A DNA stretch of 39,605 bases, from assembly GCA_016929795.1 (NCBI GenBank), contig JAFGIA010000105.1:1-39605 (forward strand), read 5' to 3'. This stretch comes from Anaerolineae bacterium (lineage in GTDB: Bacteria; Chloroflexota; Anaerolineae; JAAYZQ01). The notes under the pieces are model-generated. The model had not been told where the DNA came from. It saw only the letters and a program-made list of their open reading frames with translations, and searched no databases. Made by a program: the position numbers and the translations under genes. Numbering within the stretch: position 1 is the stretch's first letter; each line of letters begins with the position of its first letter. Below, one piece after another: positions 30,558 through 38,864 of the stretch.

Positions 30558-30566
30558 CACCATACT

Positions 30567-30599
30567 CCCGCAGCCCTCTGTACCCCAGGGGGCTGCGGG
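30567..30599. terminator. Hairpin between convergent genes (bidirectional terminator)
   Basis: CCCGCAGCCC (30567-30576) pairs exactly with GGGCTGCGGG (30590-30599). It lies between the stops of the candidate nucleotidyltransferase (+) and a histidine kinase (-). There is no clear T-tract on either side. Confidence 0.6.
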
Positions 30600-30616
30600 A
30601 CAGGCATTGACTGGAG

Positions 30617-31984
30617 TTATCCGACAGGCAGCGAGATCGTAAACGTCGCTCCTTGCCCGGGCATACTCTCAACGGCAATGGTACCGCCGTGGTCTTCCAC
30701 CGCTTTTTTTGCAATGGCAAGCCCCAGGCCTGTGCCCGTCGGCTTGCCAAAGGTGACGAACGGCTCGAACATTGTGTTGCGGATCTCGTCAGGGATGCCA
30801 GGACCTGTGTCGATCAGGCAGAACTGGATGGTGCCGTCAATCCTGATAGTGCGGATGGTGAACACGCCGCCGTCAGTCATGGCGTCGCGGGCGTTGCTGG
30901 CAATGTTGTATAGCGCGCGCCGCATCTTGGTCTCGTCCATCACCAGCATGCCCGTGTACTCCAGTTCGCGGCAGATGGTCAGCCCCTTCTCCTCAAAGTC
31001 GCGCTCCAGGAAGGCGCACAGGTCGCGCACAAAGCCGAGCACCTCGACAGGAGTAGGCTGGAGTGGCCCGCCGCCGCGCGCATAGTCGAGCAGCTCCTGG
31101 GTCATTTCCACAAAGTTGTCGACAGACCGGGTGATGATCCGTGAAAAGCGCTGCCGCGCCTCCGCATCCAGGTCCTCGCGCCCGAGCACGGCGGCGTACC
31201 CCTTGATCGTCGTCATCGGATTTTTAAGGTCGTGGATGATGCCTGCCGCCATCCGCCCGACTACCGACAGGCGCTCAGCGCGGATCAACTCGTCTTGTGT
31301 CTCCTGCAGCTCGAGGAGCGCGGCGCGCAGCTCGTCGTTGCGTGCCTGCAGGTGCTCGTAGAGCCGTGCGAGTTGGATCGCCACGGCCGCCTGGTTGGCC
31401 AGCGCTGACAGCAGCGCCAGGTCACTCTCACCAAACAGGCGCGAGCTGAGGCGCGTGTCGACATAAATTGCGCCAATGACCTCTTCCTTGGCCGCCAGTG
31501 GGGCTGCGAGCACCGACCGGATCTGGTAGGTGATGATGCTGTGGCTCGTTTGAAAGCGCGGGTCTTCCTGGGCATTGGTGGTGGCGACAGGCTCCACGTT
31601 GGCAAGCACGCGCCGGATGACACCGTGACTGATCTCGATCTGGGCATCGTCGACCTCGCCGCGGGCAAATTGGCGCGCAACCGCGACTCGAAAGTTGTCA
31701 CGATCTTGCTCGCAGAGGACGAGAAAGCCGCGCTCGGCGCCCACGAGGACGATCGCGCGATCGAGGATCGATTCCAGCAGCTCGTCGAGTTGCAGGATTG
31801 AGACAATCTCTTGCCCTACCTCGTAAAGCGAGGTCAGCTCTTCCTGTCGCCTTTCGAGGTCGGTTGCGCCCTGGCGCAGCTCATCGAGCATGAAGGGCAG
31901 TTGGTTAAAGACCTGAAAATCACCTTTGCGCAGCCGCCCAATCGCTGCTTCAAGGGCGTCGATTTGTTCATGAAGGTTTGGCAT
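30617..31984 (-). CDS. Soluble GAF-domain sensor histidine kinase
   Basis: A 455-aa kinase without membrane segments. A helical N-terminus (1-50) leads into a GAF domain (about 55-205, with the motifs GFLVLCEQDRDNF and SVLAAPLAAKEEVIGAIYVD). A coiled linker follows (205-238), then HisKA with His251 in AAGIIHDLKNPM, and HATPase with the N-box ALYNIASNARDAM, DTGPGIPD and GTGLGLAIAKKAVEDHGG. GAF domains often bind small ligands or chromophores; the pocket residues here do not identify one. No response regulator is next to it on the same strand, so it is an orphan in this window. It is divergent from the kinase at 32332, whose GAF domain has a similar layout. ATG 31984 has only a distant AGGAG. 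Confidence 0.92.
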   Translation of the reverse strand: MPNLHEQIDALEAAIGRLRKGDFQVFNQLPFMLDELRQGATDLERRQEELTSLYEVGQEIVSILQLDELLESILDRAIVLVGAERGFLVLCEQDRDNFRVAVARQFARGEVDDAQIEISHGVIRRVLANVEPVATTNAQEDPRFQTSHSIITYQIRSVLAAPLAAKEEVIGAIYVDTRLSSRLFGESDLALLSALANQAAVAIQLARLYEHLQARNDELRAALLELQETQDELIRAERLSVVGRMAAGIIHDLKNPMTTIKGYAAVLGREDLDAEARQRFSRIITRSVDNFVEMTQELLDYARGGGPLQPTPVEVLGFVRDLCAFLERDFEEKGLTICRELEYTGMLVMDETKMRRALYNIASNARDAMTDGGVFTIRTIRIDGTIQFCLIDTGPGIPDEIRNTMFEPFVTFGKPTGTGLGLAIAKKAVEDHGGTIAVESMPGQGATFTISLPVG

Positions 31985-32096
31985 GGCGTTTCTCTGCTCC
32001 TGTCATACAGCCTGGCAGATTTGAACCGGTCAGCTCCCTGCGCTGAACATCGGCGTCGATCTGCCTGTTCCTGCCACACTCTCTTCCTCAAAATGC

Positions 32097-32125
32097 ATTA
32101 TACCACTGATCGAGCACAGCAACAA
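32097..32125 (-). promoter_or_regulatory. Sigma-70-type promoter for soluble kinase
   Basis: On the minus strand, TTGTTG (32125-32120), a 17-nt spacer and TATAAT (32102-32097). Confidence 0.65.
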
Positions 32126-32226
32126 AAAAAGACTGGCGCGTTTTACGCCTGGAAAAGAATTGCCTGTGGGGCATGTCCGCGTGCACAATTGAAATACATC
32201 CAGTCTCTGCTCGTACGGGTCACTTT

Positions 32227-32255
32227 TTGCCACTGTCTCTGGGCTGTGTTATAAT
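32227..32255 (+). promoter_or_regulatory. Sigma-70-type promoter for kinase/regulator operon
   Basis: TTGCCA (32227-32232), a 17-nt spacer and TATAAT (32250-32255), with TGT before the -10 (extended type). Its position rules out starts before about 32262 for the kinase gene. Confidence 0.75.
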
Positions 32256-32331
32256 GGATGCCTGCTGTACTAGGACAGCGTGTCTGCTCTGGTTCTGGTG
32301 CGCTACGAACCGAGAGGAAAGGACAAGTGGC

Positions 32332-33936
32332 TTGTCCGACATGCCAGATCTCAAACCGCAGCAACAACTCGACCAGCACGATGAGACCGGCGGGCAGGTG
32401 CGCCTGGAGGAGAGCCTGGAAGCAGTGCATACGCTCGCGCACGCACTCGTATCGGCGCGCGACGAGTCACAGATTGCGTGCCAGGTTGTCGACGCAGTCG
32501 AGCGTGCGCTGCCGTTCAGCGTGTGCGCCGTGTGGATGGTCGATGAGGTGCAACGCCAGGTGGTGTGCCGGGCGGCGAGTGCCGAGGTGGCAGCAGTTGA
32601 CACGATATCGCTGGCGTTGGGGCGGGAGCAGGGCATCGTCGCGGCCGCGGTACACAGCGGCGAGATGATCTATGTGCCCGATACAAGCGCCGATCCGCGC
32701 TTTGTCGATGCGGGCCTTGGCTACTATACAGATCTGTGCCTGCCGCTGCGGGTAGGAGACCGGATCCTTGGTGTGCTCGAAGCCAGCAGCACCAGGCTCG
32801 ACGCGTTCGACCCTGTCGCCCTCTGCCTGCTTGTCACCCTCGCCGACCAGGCGGCTCTCGCCATCGAGAATGTACATCTCTGGGCCGAGTTGGCGCATTT
32901 GCAAGATTTTCACGAGCGCCTCGTGAACAACATGACTGAGGGGATGTCGGTGCAGGATGCTGACGGGCGCGTCATTTTTGTCAACCCGAGTGCTGCTGCC
33001 ATGTTTGGTTACACACCGAGTGAGGTACTGGGGCGACAGGTGATCGATTTACTGCCAGCAGCACTGCGTGAGGTGGCCTCGCAGGCTATGGCGCGGCGCC
33101 GCGCGGGCCAGAGAGACCGGTACCAGATCGAGATCGAGCGATCGGATGGAAAACGGTTGCCCATCCTCGTTGCCGGCCGGCCGCTCTATGAAGGGGATCG
33201 CTTTGCGGGCAGCCTGGCTGTGTACACCGACCTGACCGAGGTCAAGCAGCTTCAGACGCAATTGATCCAGGCAGCCAAGCTGTCGGCTACTGGTCGGCTG
33301 GCTGCGTCGCTGGCACACGAGATCAACAATCCACTGCAGGCGATCCACAACGGGCTCCAGATCCTGCTCACTTTTCCCGTCGGGCCGGAGGAACAGCGAG
33401 ATTACCTCCAGGTCGCCTCACGTGAGGTAGAGCGCCTGATCGAGATGGTGGGCCGTATTCTCGACTTCTCACGGCGGCCGAAACTCGAGATGGAAGAGAT
33501 CGAAATCAACGACGTGGTCGGCACCGTCCTGACGCTGTCAAGCAAGTATCTGCAACATCGTGGCATCATGCTCTATCAGGACCTGGCATGTGATTTGCCG
33601 TGTATCTGGGCGGCGCCCGACGCACTCAAGCAGGTTTTTCTCAACCTGGTCATCAACGCTGCCGAGGCGATGCGCGAGGGAGGCGAGTTGCGCGTGGCTA
33701 CCTGGGGCGAGGATGATGGTTCTGTGGCCATTTCTTTCGTCGATACCGGGATCGGTATTCCTGCTGGCAACCTTGACCGCGTGTTCGAGCCGTTTTATAC
33801 GACTAAGGATCGGAGCAGTGGCCTGGGCCTGGCGGTGAGCCACAATGTAGTGCGGCAGCATGGCGGCCGGATCGTCATTGAAAGCAAGGAAGGTGTGGGT
33901 ACGTCTGTCATCGTCCACCTGCCGTTGAAGGCATAA
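32332..33936 (+). CDS. GAF-PAS sensor histidine kinase (NtrB-like core)
   Basis: A soluble kinase of about 534 aa. The GAF domain spans about 28-190 (FSVCAVWMVDEVQRQVVCRA, LPLRVGDRILGVLEASS) and the PAS domain about 198-310 (MTEGMSVQDADGRVIFVNPS). The HisKA core carries His329 in AASLAHEINNPLQAIHNG, the NtrB/AtoS type. HATPase motifs are NLVINAAEAM, DTGIGIPAG and SSGLGLAVSHNVVRQHGG. The start is a judgement: TTG 32332 has AAAGGA at 8 nt, whereas ATG 32341 has that site 17 nt away; either gives nearly the same protein. The response regulator follows after 37 nt and is the obvious partner. It has no membrane segment, so it senses an internal signal. Confidence 0.92.
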   Translation: MSDMPDLKPQQQLDQHDETGGQVRLEESLEAVHTLAHALVSARDESQIACQVVDAVERALPFSVCAVWMVDEVQRQVVCRAASAEVAAVDTISLALGREQGIVAAAVHSGEMIYVPDTSADPRFVDAGLGYYTDLCLPLRVGDRILGVLEASSTRLDAFDPVALCLLVTLADQAALAIENVHLWAELAHLQDFHERLVNNMTEGMSVQDADGRVIFVNPSAAAMFGYTPSEVLGRQVIDLLPAALREVASQAMARRRAGQRDRYQIEIERSDGKRLPILVAGRPLYEGDRFAGSLAVYTDLTEVKQLQTQLIQAAKLSATGRLAASLAHEINNPLQAIHNGLQILLTFPVGPEEQRDYLQVASREVERLIEMVGRILDFSRRPKLEMEEIEINDVVGTVLTLSSKYLQHRGIMLYQDLACDLPCIWAAPDALKQVFLNLVINAAEAMREGGELRVATWGEDDGSVAISFVDTGIGIPAGNLDRVFEPFYTTKDRSSGLGLAVSHNVVRQHGGRIVIESKEGVGTSVIVHLPLKA

Positions 33937-33973
33937 CTCCGTGGGCAACAAGTGGTGAGAGGAGATCTGACGG

Positions 33974-34816
33974 ATGCAGACAGGCGAGCGCGATAGCCAA
34001 GATCGCCTGGGGGATGCGATCCTCGTGGTCGACGATGAAGAGGCGATGCGTATCACGCTCAAGGCATTCCTGGGCCATCTCGGTTATCGTGTGTCCGTCG
34101 CTGCCACAGGTGAGCAAGCCCTCGAGATGATAGGCCGCCAGGCCTTCGCTTTGGTGCTCCTCGATCTACACATGCCGGGTATCAGTGGCACGGACGTGCT
34201 GCGCGCGGCCCGACCGCTAGCGCCTGATACTGTCTTTGTCATCCTGACCGCTTATGGCACCCTCGATACGGCCATCCTGGCCATTCGCAACGGTGCCTTT
34301 GATTACCTGCTCAAACCCACGCCGGTGCAAGAGATTGTACGTGTCGTCGAGCGCGCATTGGCCGACAGGCAGAGGCGGCACGCCTTACAAGATCCTGTGG
34401 CGTTGTTGGAGCGTGCCCTGGTGCAGCTCAAGGGCGAGGGGATTCAGACCGTTTCACCGTCAGCCCCTGAGCGTTTTTTGCAAGAGTCCGACCTTGCCGT
34501 CGATACATTGAAGCAGCTCGTCGTTGTGCGTGGTGATCCCGTCAGCCTGACGCCGACTGAGTACGACCTGCTCGTCTACCTGATGCGCCACCGGCGCCGC
34601 GTCGTGTCGTGCCGCGAGCTGGTGCGCGAGATCCAGGGCCACGATCTCGATGAGCGCGATGCCCGCGTCGTGCTGCGTACCCACATTTATCGCCTGCGGC
34701 AAAAAATCGAGATCGATCCCAACGAGCCGCAGATGGTATGTACGGTGCGCGGGCGCGGATATACCTTTCAGAGCAGCAACCCCCGGCGGGCACCCGCGGC
34801 AGCAAGTAGCAAGTAA
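33974..34816 (+). CDS. Response regulator, REC + OmpR-type winged helix
   Basis: A 280-aa DNA-binding regulator. The receiver (about 14-130) has VVDDEEAM, phosphoacceptor Asp64 in LVLLDLHMPGISG, TAYG and Lys in FDYLLKP. It looks more like receivers of the NtrC type than the OmpR type. A linker of about 60 residues leads to a winged-helix trans_reg_C domain (about 185-268: LTPTEYDLLVYLMRHRRRVV, VVLRTHIYRLRQKIEIDP, VRGRGYTFQ). The ATG follows GAGGAG with 9 nt spacing, 37 nt after the GAF-PAS kinase, which should phosphorylate it. Its last codons (SSK) fall inside an AGCAAGT heptamer repeat, so the C-terminal tail seems to have been set by that repeat. Confidence 0.94.
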   Translation: MQTGERDSQDRLGDAILVVDDEEAMRITLKAFLGHLGYRVSVAATGEQALEMIGRQAFALVLLDLHMPGISGTDVLRAARPLAPDTVFVILTAYGTLDTAILAIRNGAFDYLLKPTPVQEIVRVVERALADRQRRHALQDPVALLERALVQLKGEGIQTVSPSAPERFLQESDLAVDTLKQLVVVRGDPVSLTPTEYDLLVYLMRHRRRVVSCRELVREIQGHDLDERDARVVLRTHIYRLRQKIEIDPNEPQMVCTVRGRGYTFQSSNPRRAPAAASSK

Positions 34817-34821
34817 CAGGG
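34801..34821 (+). repeat. Heptanucleotide repeat overlapping a stop codon (AGCAAGT x2 + AACAGGG)
   Basis: Two exact AGCAAGT units and a degenerate third cover the last codons and the TAA of the response-regulator gene. They share the AGCA core with the repeat at 27267-27301, which also starts at a stop codon. Confidence 0.5.
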
Positions 34822-34897
34822 CGTGTACTGCTTACGGCTCGTTCTGGAAGTGGAATAAAACTGGAAGGATTCCGCCACCCTCCTCTCGCCTATCTCG

Positions 34898-34906
34898 TGC
34901 TATAAT
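34898..34906 (+). promoter_or_regulatory. Extended -10 promoter for the MglA/roadblock operon
   Basis: TGC followed by TATAAT (34901-34906). No -35 hexamer is seen at 16-18 nt, so this looks like an extended -10 promoter that may need an activator. The upstream regulator gene is one candidate source. Transcription would start near 34913, 19 nt before the first ATG. Confidence 0.6.
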
Positions 34907-34931
34907 GGAGGCATCCAGAAAGGATGGCACG

Positions 34932-36056
34932 ATGGCAAGGCGAGCGAGATCTGCCCGGCGGATCCTGGTGGTGGATGACGAAGAGAGTGTTGGGTTCTTC
35001 CTGCGGGCTAGCCTGGAAGAGGTGCGACGTGGCTACCAGGTCGAGCTTGCGAGCTCGGGGCAGGAAGCGCTGCAGCACCTGGCACACCAGCCGTTCGACC
35101 TGGTCATCACCGATCTGCGCATGCCCGGCATGGACGGCTTGCAGCTCATGGAAGAGGTGCGCAAGCGACACCCCCGCACCCGGCTGATCCTGATGACCGC
35201 TTATGGCAACGCCAGCGTCGAGTCGACGGCTTACCGGTTGGGGGCATGCCGCTACATCAACAAGCCCTTCTCCATCGACGAGTTGACCGACACAGTGGCC
35301 AATGCGCTCGAAGAAACCGAGATGCCCGGCCGCGACATGCTTATGCTCTCGGACGACGACTTTGAGCGCATTGCTCGGTGCTTGTCCGATCTACGCTTCG
35401 AAGTGGGCGCCCAGTGTATTCTCCTGGCAGACGTCGCCGGGCAGATGGTGGCGCACGTCGGCGAGACAGAAGGGCTTGACCTTACCCCGCTTGTGTCATT
35501 GATCGGCGGCAGCTTTGCTACAGCGTTCGAGATGGCCCATTACCTGGGCGAGCGCCAGGCGCTGACGCTCAACTACCACGAGGGGGAGCGCTACGACGTC
35601 TATTCGTCCAACGTCAACGAGGATCTGTTCGTCGTGCTCATCTTTCATCGGGGCCAACAGCGCAGCCGCGTCGGCATTGTGTGGCTTTACACACGGCGCG
35701 CCCTCGACATTTTGCGCGACCTGGTGGCCGGTGCCCGCCGGGTGAGCAGTAGCGAGATCCTCGATGCCGACTTTGGCTCGCTCCTGAGCGACAGCTTTGA
35801 TCAGCTCCTCAACACACACAGCGGCACGAAACCGCGTCCGATTCCTCCCTCGCCGGTCACTCCTACGGCACCACCTGCTCCCTCTGCACAGTCATCCAGA
35901 CCAGAGCAGCGGCGTCCTTCGGGGCCGGCGGCCGGATCCACGGCGAGCAAGCCGGGTGGTGGTGAGACTTTTAACCTACAGCAGGCCCTCGAAATGGGCC
36001 TGCTCGACCCAACGTGGCTCGGCGACCACGGTGAGCAGCGGAGGGCTGAACGCTAG
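34932..36056 (+). CDS. Receiver-roadblock/LC7 fusion protein
   Basis: A 374-aa cytoplasmic protein that opens the operon. The receiver (about 9-125) has VVDDEE, Asp61 in LVITDLRMPGMDG, TAYGN and Lys in RYINKPF. A roadblock/LC7-like domain follows (about 145-265: CILLADVAGQMVAHVG, a YDVYSSNVNEDLFVVLIF strand pair, VGIVWLYTRRALDILRDLV). The tail (about 290-350) is rich in Pro, Ser and Thr and unstructured, with a final short helix FNLQQALEMGLLDPTWLG. ATG 34932 has AAAGG at 8 nt; an ATG at 34905 overlaps the -10 box and is excluded. The MglA gene starts 1 nt after its stop. The design suggests phosphorylation controlling a roadblock unit that acts on the GTPase. Confidence 0.9.
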   Translation: MARRARSARRILVVDDEESVGFFLRASLEEVRRGYQVELASSGQEALQHLAHQPFDLVITDLRMPGMDGLQLMEEVRKRHPRTRLILMTAYGNASVESTAYRLGACRYINKPFSIDELTDTVANALEETEMPGRDMLMLSDDDFERIARCLSDLRFEVGAQCILLADVAGQMVAHVGETEGLDLTPLVSLIGGSFATAFEMAHYLGERQALTLNYHEGERYDVYSSNVNEDLFVVLIFHRGQQRSRVGIVWLYTRRALDILRDLVAGARRVSSSEILDADFGSLLSDSFDQLLNTHSGTKPRPIPPSPVTPTAPPAPSAQSSRPEQRRPSGPAAGSTASKPGGGETFNLQQALEMGLLDPTWLGDHGEQRRAER

Positions 36057-36057
36057 G

Positions 36058-36642
36058 ATGTTTATCAACTGGAAGTTACGCGAGCTCAACCTAAAGATCG
36101 TCTACTATGGCCCGGCACTCAGCGGCAAGACCACCAACCTGCAATACATCCACGAGCATTCGAACCCCAGCCTGCGCGGCGACCTGGTGTCGCTTAAAAC
36201 GCGCGAGGACCGCACCATCTTTTTCGACTTTTTGCAGATCGAGCTGGGGCAGATCCGGGGTCTTCGTCCCAAGTTCAACCTGTACACCGTGCCGGGCCAG
36301 GTGCTCTACGAGGCGACGCGCAAACTGGTGCTCAAAGGAGCGGACGGAGTCGTTTTCGTCGCCGATTCGCAGATGGCGCGCCTGGCCGACGATATCCAGT
36401 CGTTCCAGATGCTGCACCGGCACCTGGCCGAGCTGGGCATGAGTCCCCAGCAAACGCCGTGCGTCGTGCAATTTAACAAGCGTGACTTGTCAAGCCTGGC
36501 CCCGGTGCCAGTGATGAAGCGTCTCTTCGCGCGTGACGGTGCGCCCTGGTTCGAATCGGTGGCAACCGAGGGCGACGGCGTGTTTGAAACGCTCAAGACG
36601 GTGATCAACCTTGTCGTGGCCCAGGCCCAGCAGCGCCTGTAG
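36058..36642 (+). CDS. mglA: MglA-family Ras-like GTPase
   Basis: A 194-aa small GTPase close to Myxococcus MglA, the polarity switch for gliding motility. The N-terminus MFINWKLRELNLKIVYYGPA matches the family start. The P-loop is GPALSGKTT (18-26), the switch I region DRTIFFDFL (51-59), switch II TVPGQVLYEATRKL with Gln81, and the G4 motif NKRD (140-143). All nucleotide-binding motifs appear intact. In MglA systems a roadblock protein (MglB) stimulates GTP hydrolysis; here four roadblock proteins are encoded beside it. It starts 1 nt after the stop of the REC-roadblock gene (TAGGATG). Whether it controls motility, polarity or another process is open; no motility gene is in the window. Confidence 0.95.
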   Translation: MFINWKLRELNLKIVYYGPALSGKTTNLQYIHEHSNPSLRGDLVSLKTREDRTIFFDFLQIELGQIRGLRPKFNLYTVPGQVLYEATRKLVLKGADGVVFVADSQMARLADDIQSFQMLHRHLAELGMSPQQTPCVVQFNKRDLSSLAPVPVMKRLFARDGAPWFESVATEGDGVFETLKTVINLVVAQAQQRL

Positions 36643-36668
36643 CCGGACGAAGCAGAGAGGGATTGAGG

Positions 36669-37658
36669 ATGACGCCCGCGTTGGACCAGAAAGATAATCT
36701 ACCGCAACATGCCCAGTCGAATGCCGATCTGGCGGCGCAGGCACTTGAGGCTGGCATTCGCGCCGCGCGAAATGGGAAAAAGCGGTTTGCCCGCCGCCTG
36801 CTCGCCAAAGCGACTGAGCTGGATCCTCTCAATGAGACGGCGTGGCTCTGGCTGGCCAGCGTCGCCGAGACGTCGGCCGATTCTCTCGTCTGCCTGCAAA
36901 CCGTGCTCGCGTTGAATCCGAACAACCGGCAGGCGCGCGAGGGGCTGCGCTGGGTGCGTCGCGATGCAGAGACCGGAGCCGAGGTGGATGCAATCCCCGG
37001 CGGCAAGGCCAGGGCGGACACAGCCCGCGGCGGCAAGGCCAAGGTGGATGAGGCGCGCCCGCGTGCGGGCAAGCAGGTATGCCCCCGCTGTGGCACGGTG
37101 ATGCCTGCTGGAGCCAGCGACTGTCCCATCTGCACGGCGGTGAACGCCTGGCCTGTGGGCGAGCTGACCCCCAGCTTTATCCTGTCGGTCGAGCAGGCGG
37201 AAGCGATCGATGCCTGCCTGGAAACGATGGCGCAGGAGAGTGAGGCGCGCTACATCATCCTGGCTGACATCAGTGGGCAATTGATCGCCGAGCAGGGCCA
37301 GAGCGGGTCGTTGAACACCCAGGTGCTATCGGCCCTCGCCGCCGGCGAACTGGCCGCTACCCACGAGCTGGCGCGCCTGGTGGGCGAGGAGGCGCGCTTC
37401 AAACTCCTGCTCCACGAAGGAAAAGAGCGCAGCGTGTACCTGTCGGACCTGGGGGAGCAGCTTATCCTCTTGATCGTGTTCGACAACGACACACCCATTG
37501 GCCTGGTGCGCACGGTGCTCAAGCAGGCACTGGAAGAGTTGGAGCCGATCCTCGCCGCTGCGAACCGCGAGGGACAGCGGGCCGGCGCCACCGGGGCGCT
37601 CGGCGATGACTTTGCGCAACTGATCGAAAGCGAGCTGGATAGCTCGCTCGAGTTGTAG
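36669..37658 (+). CDS. TPR / zinc-ribbon / roadblock-LC7 protein
   Basis: A 329-aa cytoplasmic protein. The N-terminal helices (about 18-95) are TPR-like (GKKRFARRLLAKATELDPLN, then TAWLWLASVAET). A linker with two copies of a GGKA(R/K)xDxAR unit leads to a four-Cys zinc ribbon (Cys138, 141, 152, 155: CPRCGTVMPAGASDCPIC). The roadblock/LC7 domain (about 175-295) contains YIILADISGQLIAEQG, RSVYLSDLGEQLILLIVF and VRTVLKQALEELEPIL. An acidic tail, DDFAQLIESELDSSLEL, ends the protein. ATG 36669 follows AGAGAGGG with 7 nt spacing, 26 nt after the GTPase gene. It could be an MglB-like regulator with a protein-binding adaptor attached. Confidence 0.9.
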   Translation: MTPALDQKDNLPQHAQSNADLAAQALEAGIRAARNGKKRFARRLLAKATELDPLNETAWLWLASVAETSADSLVCLQTVLALNPNNRQAREGLRWVRRDAETGAEVDAIPGGKARADTARGGKAKVDEARPRAGKQVCPRCGTVMPAGASDCPICTAVNAWPVGELTPSFILSVEQAEAIDACLETMAQESEARYIILADISGQLIAEQGQSGSLNTQVLSALAAGELAATHELARLVGEEARFKLLLHEGKERSVYLSDLGEQLILLIVFDNDTPIGLVRTVLKQALEELEPILAAANREGQRAGATGALGDDFAQLIESELDSSLEL

Positions 37659-37674
37659 TGGGAGAGAGAACGAG

Positions 37675-38409
37675 ATGGCGATCAGAGGTCGACTGAGTGA
37701 TATGAGCCTGCCGACGCTGGTGCAGATGGCATGCCAAGAGACAGCCCAGGCACGGCTGACCATCGGCCAGGAAGACGTCACCGCAGCACTCTTTTTTGAG
37801 GAGGGCAATCTCGTCCACGCGATGTTGACTCAGGGGCAGGACGAGCACCTGGGAGAGGAGGTAGTTTATCGCATACTAGGTTGGGAGGAAGGGGACTTTG
37901 AGCTGGCACAAGGGGTGGTCCCGCCGGCGCATACGGTTGATGCGCACTGGTCGATGCTGTTGATGGACGGCCTGCAGCGGTTGGATGAGACGCGGTGGGA
38001 CTCGCTTGGCAAAGATGAAATCGAGGAGGAATACGAAATGGCGGAAAACCTGAACGATATCCTGCAGGAGTTACAGTCGCAGGTGCCGGGCTTTGTCGCA
38101 ACGGCGCTCATCGGGACGGATGGGTTGGGCATCGCCCAGCTCACATCGCCCGGGGTGGACGTCGATGCCATCAATGCCCAGATGACCCTGCTCATCAAGC
38201 TCGTGGACACGACGATCGACAAGCTCAAGGCCGGCACGATGGATCATGGCATCCTGACGACGGAAAGAGCGTATCTGGTGTGGCGCTGGCTGCCCGGGAA
38301 AGAGTATTACCTCGGGTTGGCTGGCGCACGTAACACAGCCAACCTGGGCAACCTGCTGCTGATGAGCCGTCTCTACGCAGAGCGTGTTGCCAAGGCCATG
38401 CCCCGCTAG
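37675..38409 (+). CDS. DUF4388 (PATAN-like) + roadblock/LC7 protein
   Basis: A 244-aa protein. Residues 1-95 match the DUF4388/PATAN type (IRGRLSDMSLPTLVQMACQE, then ALFFEEGNLVHAML and GWEEGDFEL), a domain often attached to receivers in cyanobacteria and deltaproteobacteria. Residues 122-244 are a roadblock/LC7 domain (VATALIGTDGLGIAQLT, HGILTTERAYLVWRWLPG, YYLGLAGARNTANLGNLLLM). The start has GGAGAGAGAACG upstream. A second start site lies exactly at the domain border: GAGGAGGA, then 7 nt, then ATG 38038 in frame. That would give a free 123-aa roadblock protein (listed separately). The roadblock part is a paralogue of the next gene's product. Confidence 0.9.
   Translation: MAIRGRLSDMSLPTLVQMACQETAQARLTIGQEDVTAALFFEEGNLVHAMLTQGQDEHLGEEVVYRILGWEEGDFELAQGVVPPAHTVDAHWSMLLMDGLQRLDETRWDSLGKDEIEEEYEMAENLNDILQELQSQVPGFVATALIGTDGLGIAQLTSPGVDVDAINAQMTLLIKLVDTTIDKLKAGTMDHGILTTERAYLVWRWLPGKEYYLGLAGARNTANLGNLLLMSRLYAERVAKAMPR
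38023..38409 (+). promoter_or_regulatory. Internal ribosome site and start giving a free roadblock subunit
   Basis: Inside the DUF4388-roadblock gene, GAGGAGGA (38023-38030) stands 7 nt before an in-frame ATG (38038). The product from there, MAENLNDILQELQSQVPG onward, is 123 aa, the same length as the stand-alone roadblock protein of the following gene, and starts like it. Use of this start is inferred. Confidence 0.55.
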
Positions 38410-38425
38410 GGGAGGGAGGTGAGAC

Positions 38426-38797
38426 ATGACCAAGCTGGAACAACTGCTGCAGTCGGTGCGAAGTGAGCTGGGGATGGACTTTGTGTCCACAGACGTGGTG
38501 GGCATGGACGGCCTGTCAATCGCCGGGGGGTCGATCGATCCGAACTTTGACGCCACGGCGGCGTCGGCACGTTTTGCCATGGTCGTCAAGCTGGCGGCCA
38601 AGGTGGCGGCCAAGATCGACATCGGCGCTGTGGACGATATCCTGGTGACCACCGACGCCGTGTATATCCTTGCCCGCTTTATCGGCGATGGCTCTTACTA
38701 CTGGGGGCTGGCTGTTACCAGGGACTCGACGCTGGGCATGGTGCGCATGCTCATGAGCGAATACGCCGACCAGTTGTGGGCAGCGATCCCGCATTAG
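38426..38797 (+). CDS. Stand-alone roadblock/LC7 (MglB-like) protein
   Basis: A 123-aa single-domain roadblock/LC7 protein, the size of MglB-type GTPase regulators. Key segments are FVSTDVVGMDGLSIAGGSID, KLAAKVAAKIDIGAVDDILV, TTDAVYILARFIGDGSYYWG and LAVTRDSTLGMVRMLM. It aligns along its whole length with the C-terminal half of the preceding gene, so the two arose by duplication. The ATG follows GGAGG with 7 nt spacing, 16 nt after the previous stop. It would dimerise, with itself or with its paralogue, and is the simplest candidate for the GTPase-activating partner of the MglA protein. Confidence 0.92.
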   Translation: MTKLEQLLQSVRSELGMDFVSTDVVGMDGLSIAGGSIDPNFDATAASARFAMVVKLAAKVAAKIDIGAVDDILVTTDAVYILARFIGDGSYYWGLAVTRDSTLGMVRMLMSEYADQLWAAIPH

Positions 38798-38864
38798 GCG
38801 GGCGGGAAGAAGTGCGTTACATCACGGCTGCCCATAGAGCGGAATACAGAGGAGAATTACAGAA

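Larger units (their letters stand above)
31985..32331. other. Divergent promoter region between two histidine kinases
   Basis: This gap of about 350 nt contains one promoter for each direction (32097-32125, minus; 32227-32255, plus). The minus-strand leader is about 105 nt and the plus-strand leader about 70 nt. About 100 nt separate the two -35 boxes, room for a shared regulator site, but I see no clear operator palindrome. No RNA gene is seen. Confidence 0.5.

Noticed and set aside
31985..32040. GGTTCAAATC on the minus strand, resembling a tRNA T-loop
   Set aside because: The flanking bases do not form the 5-bp T stem, and no acceptor, D or anticodon arms are present.
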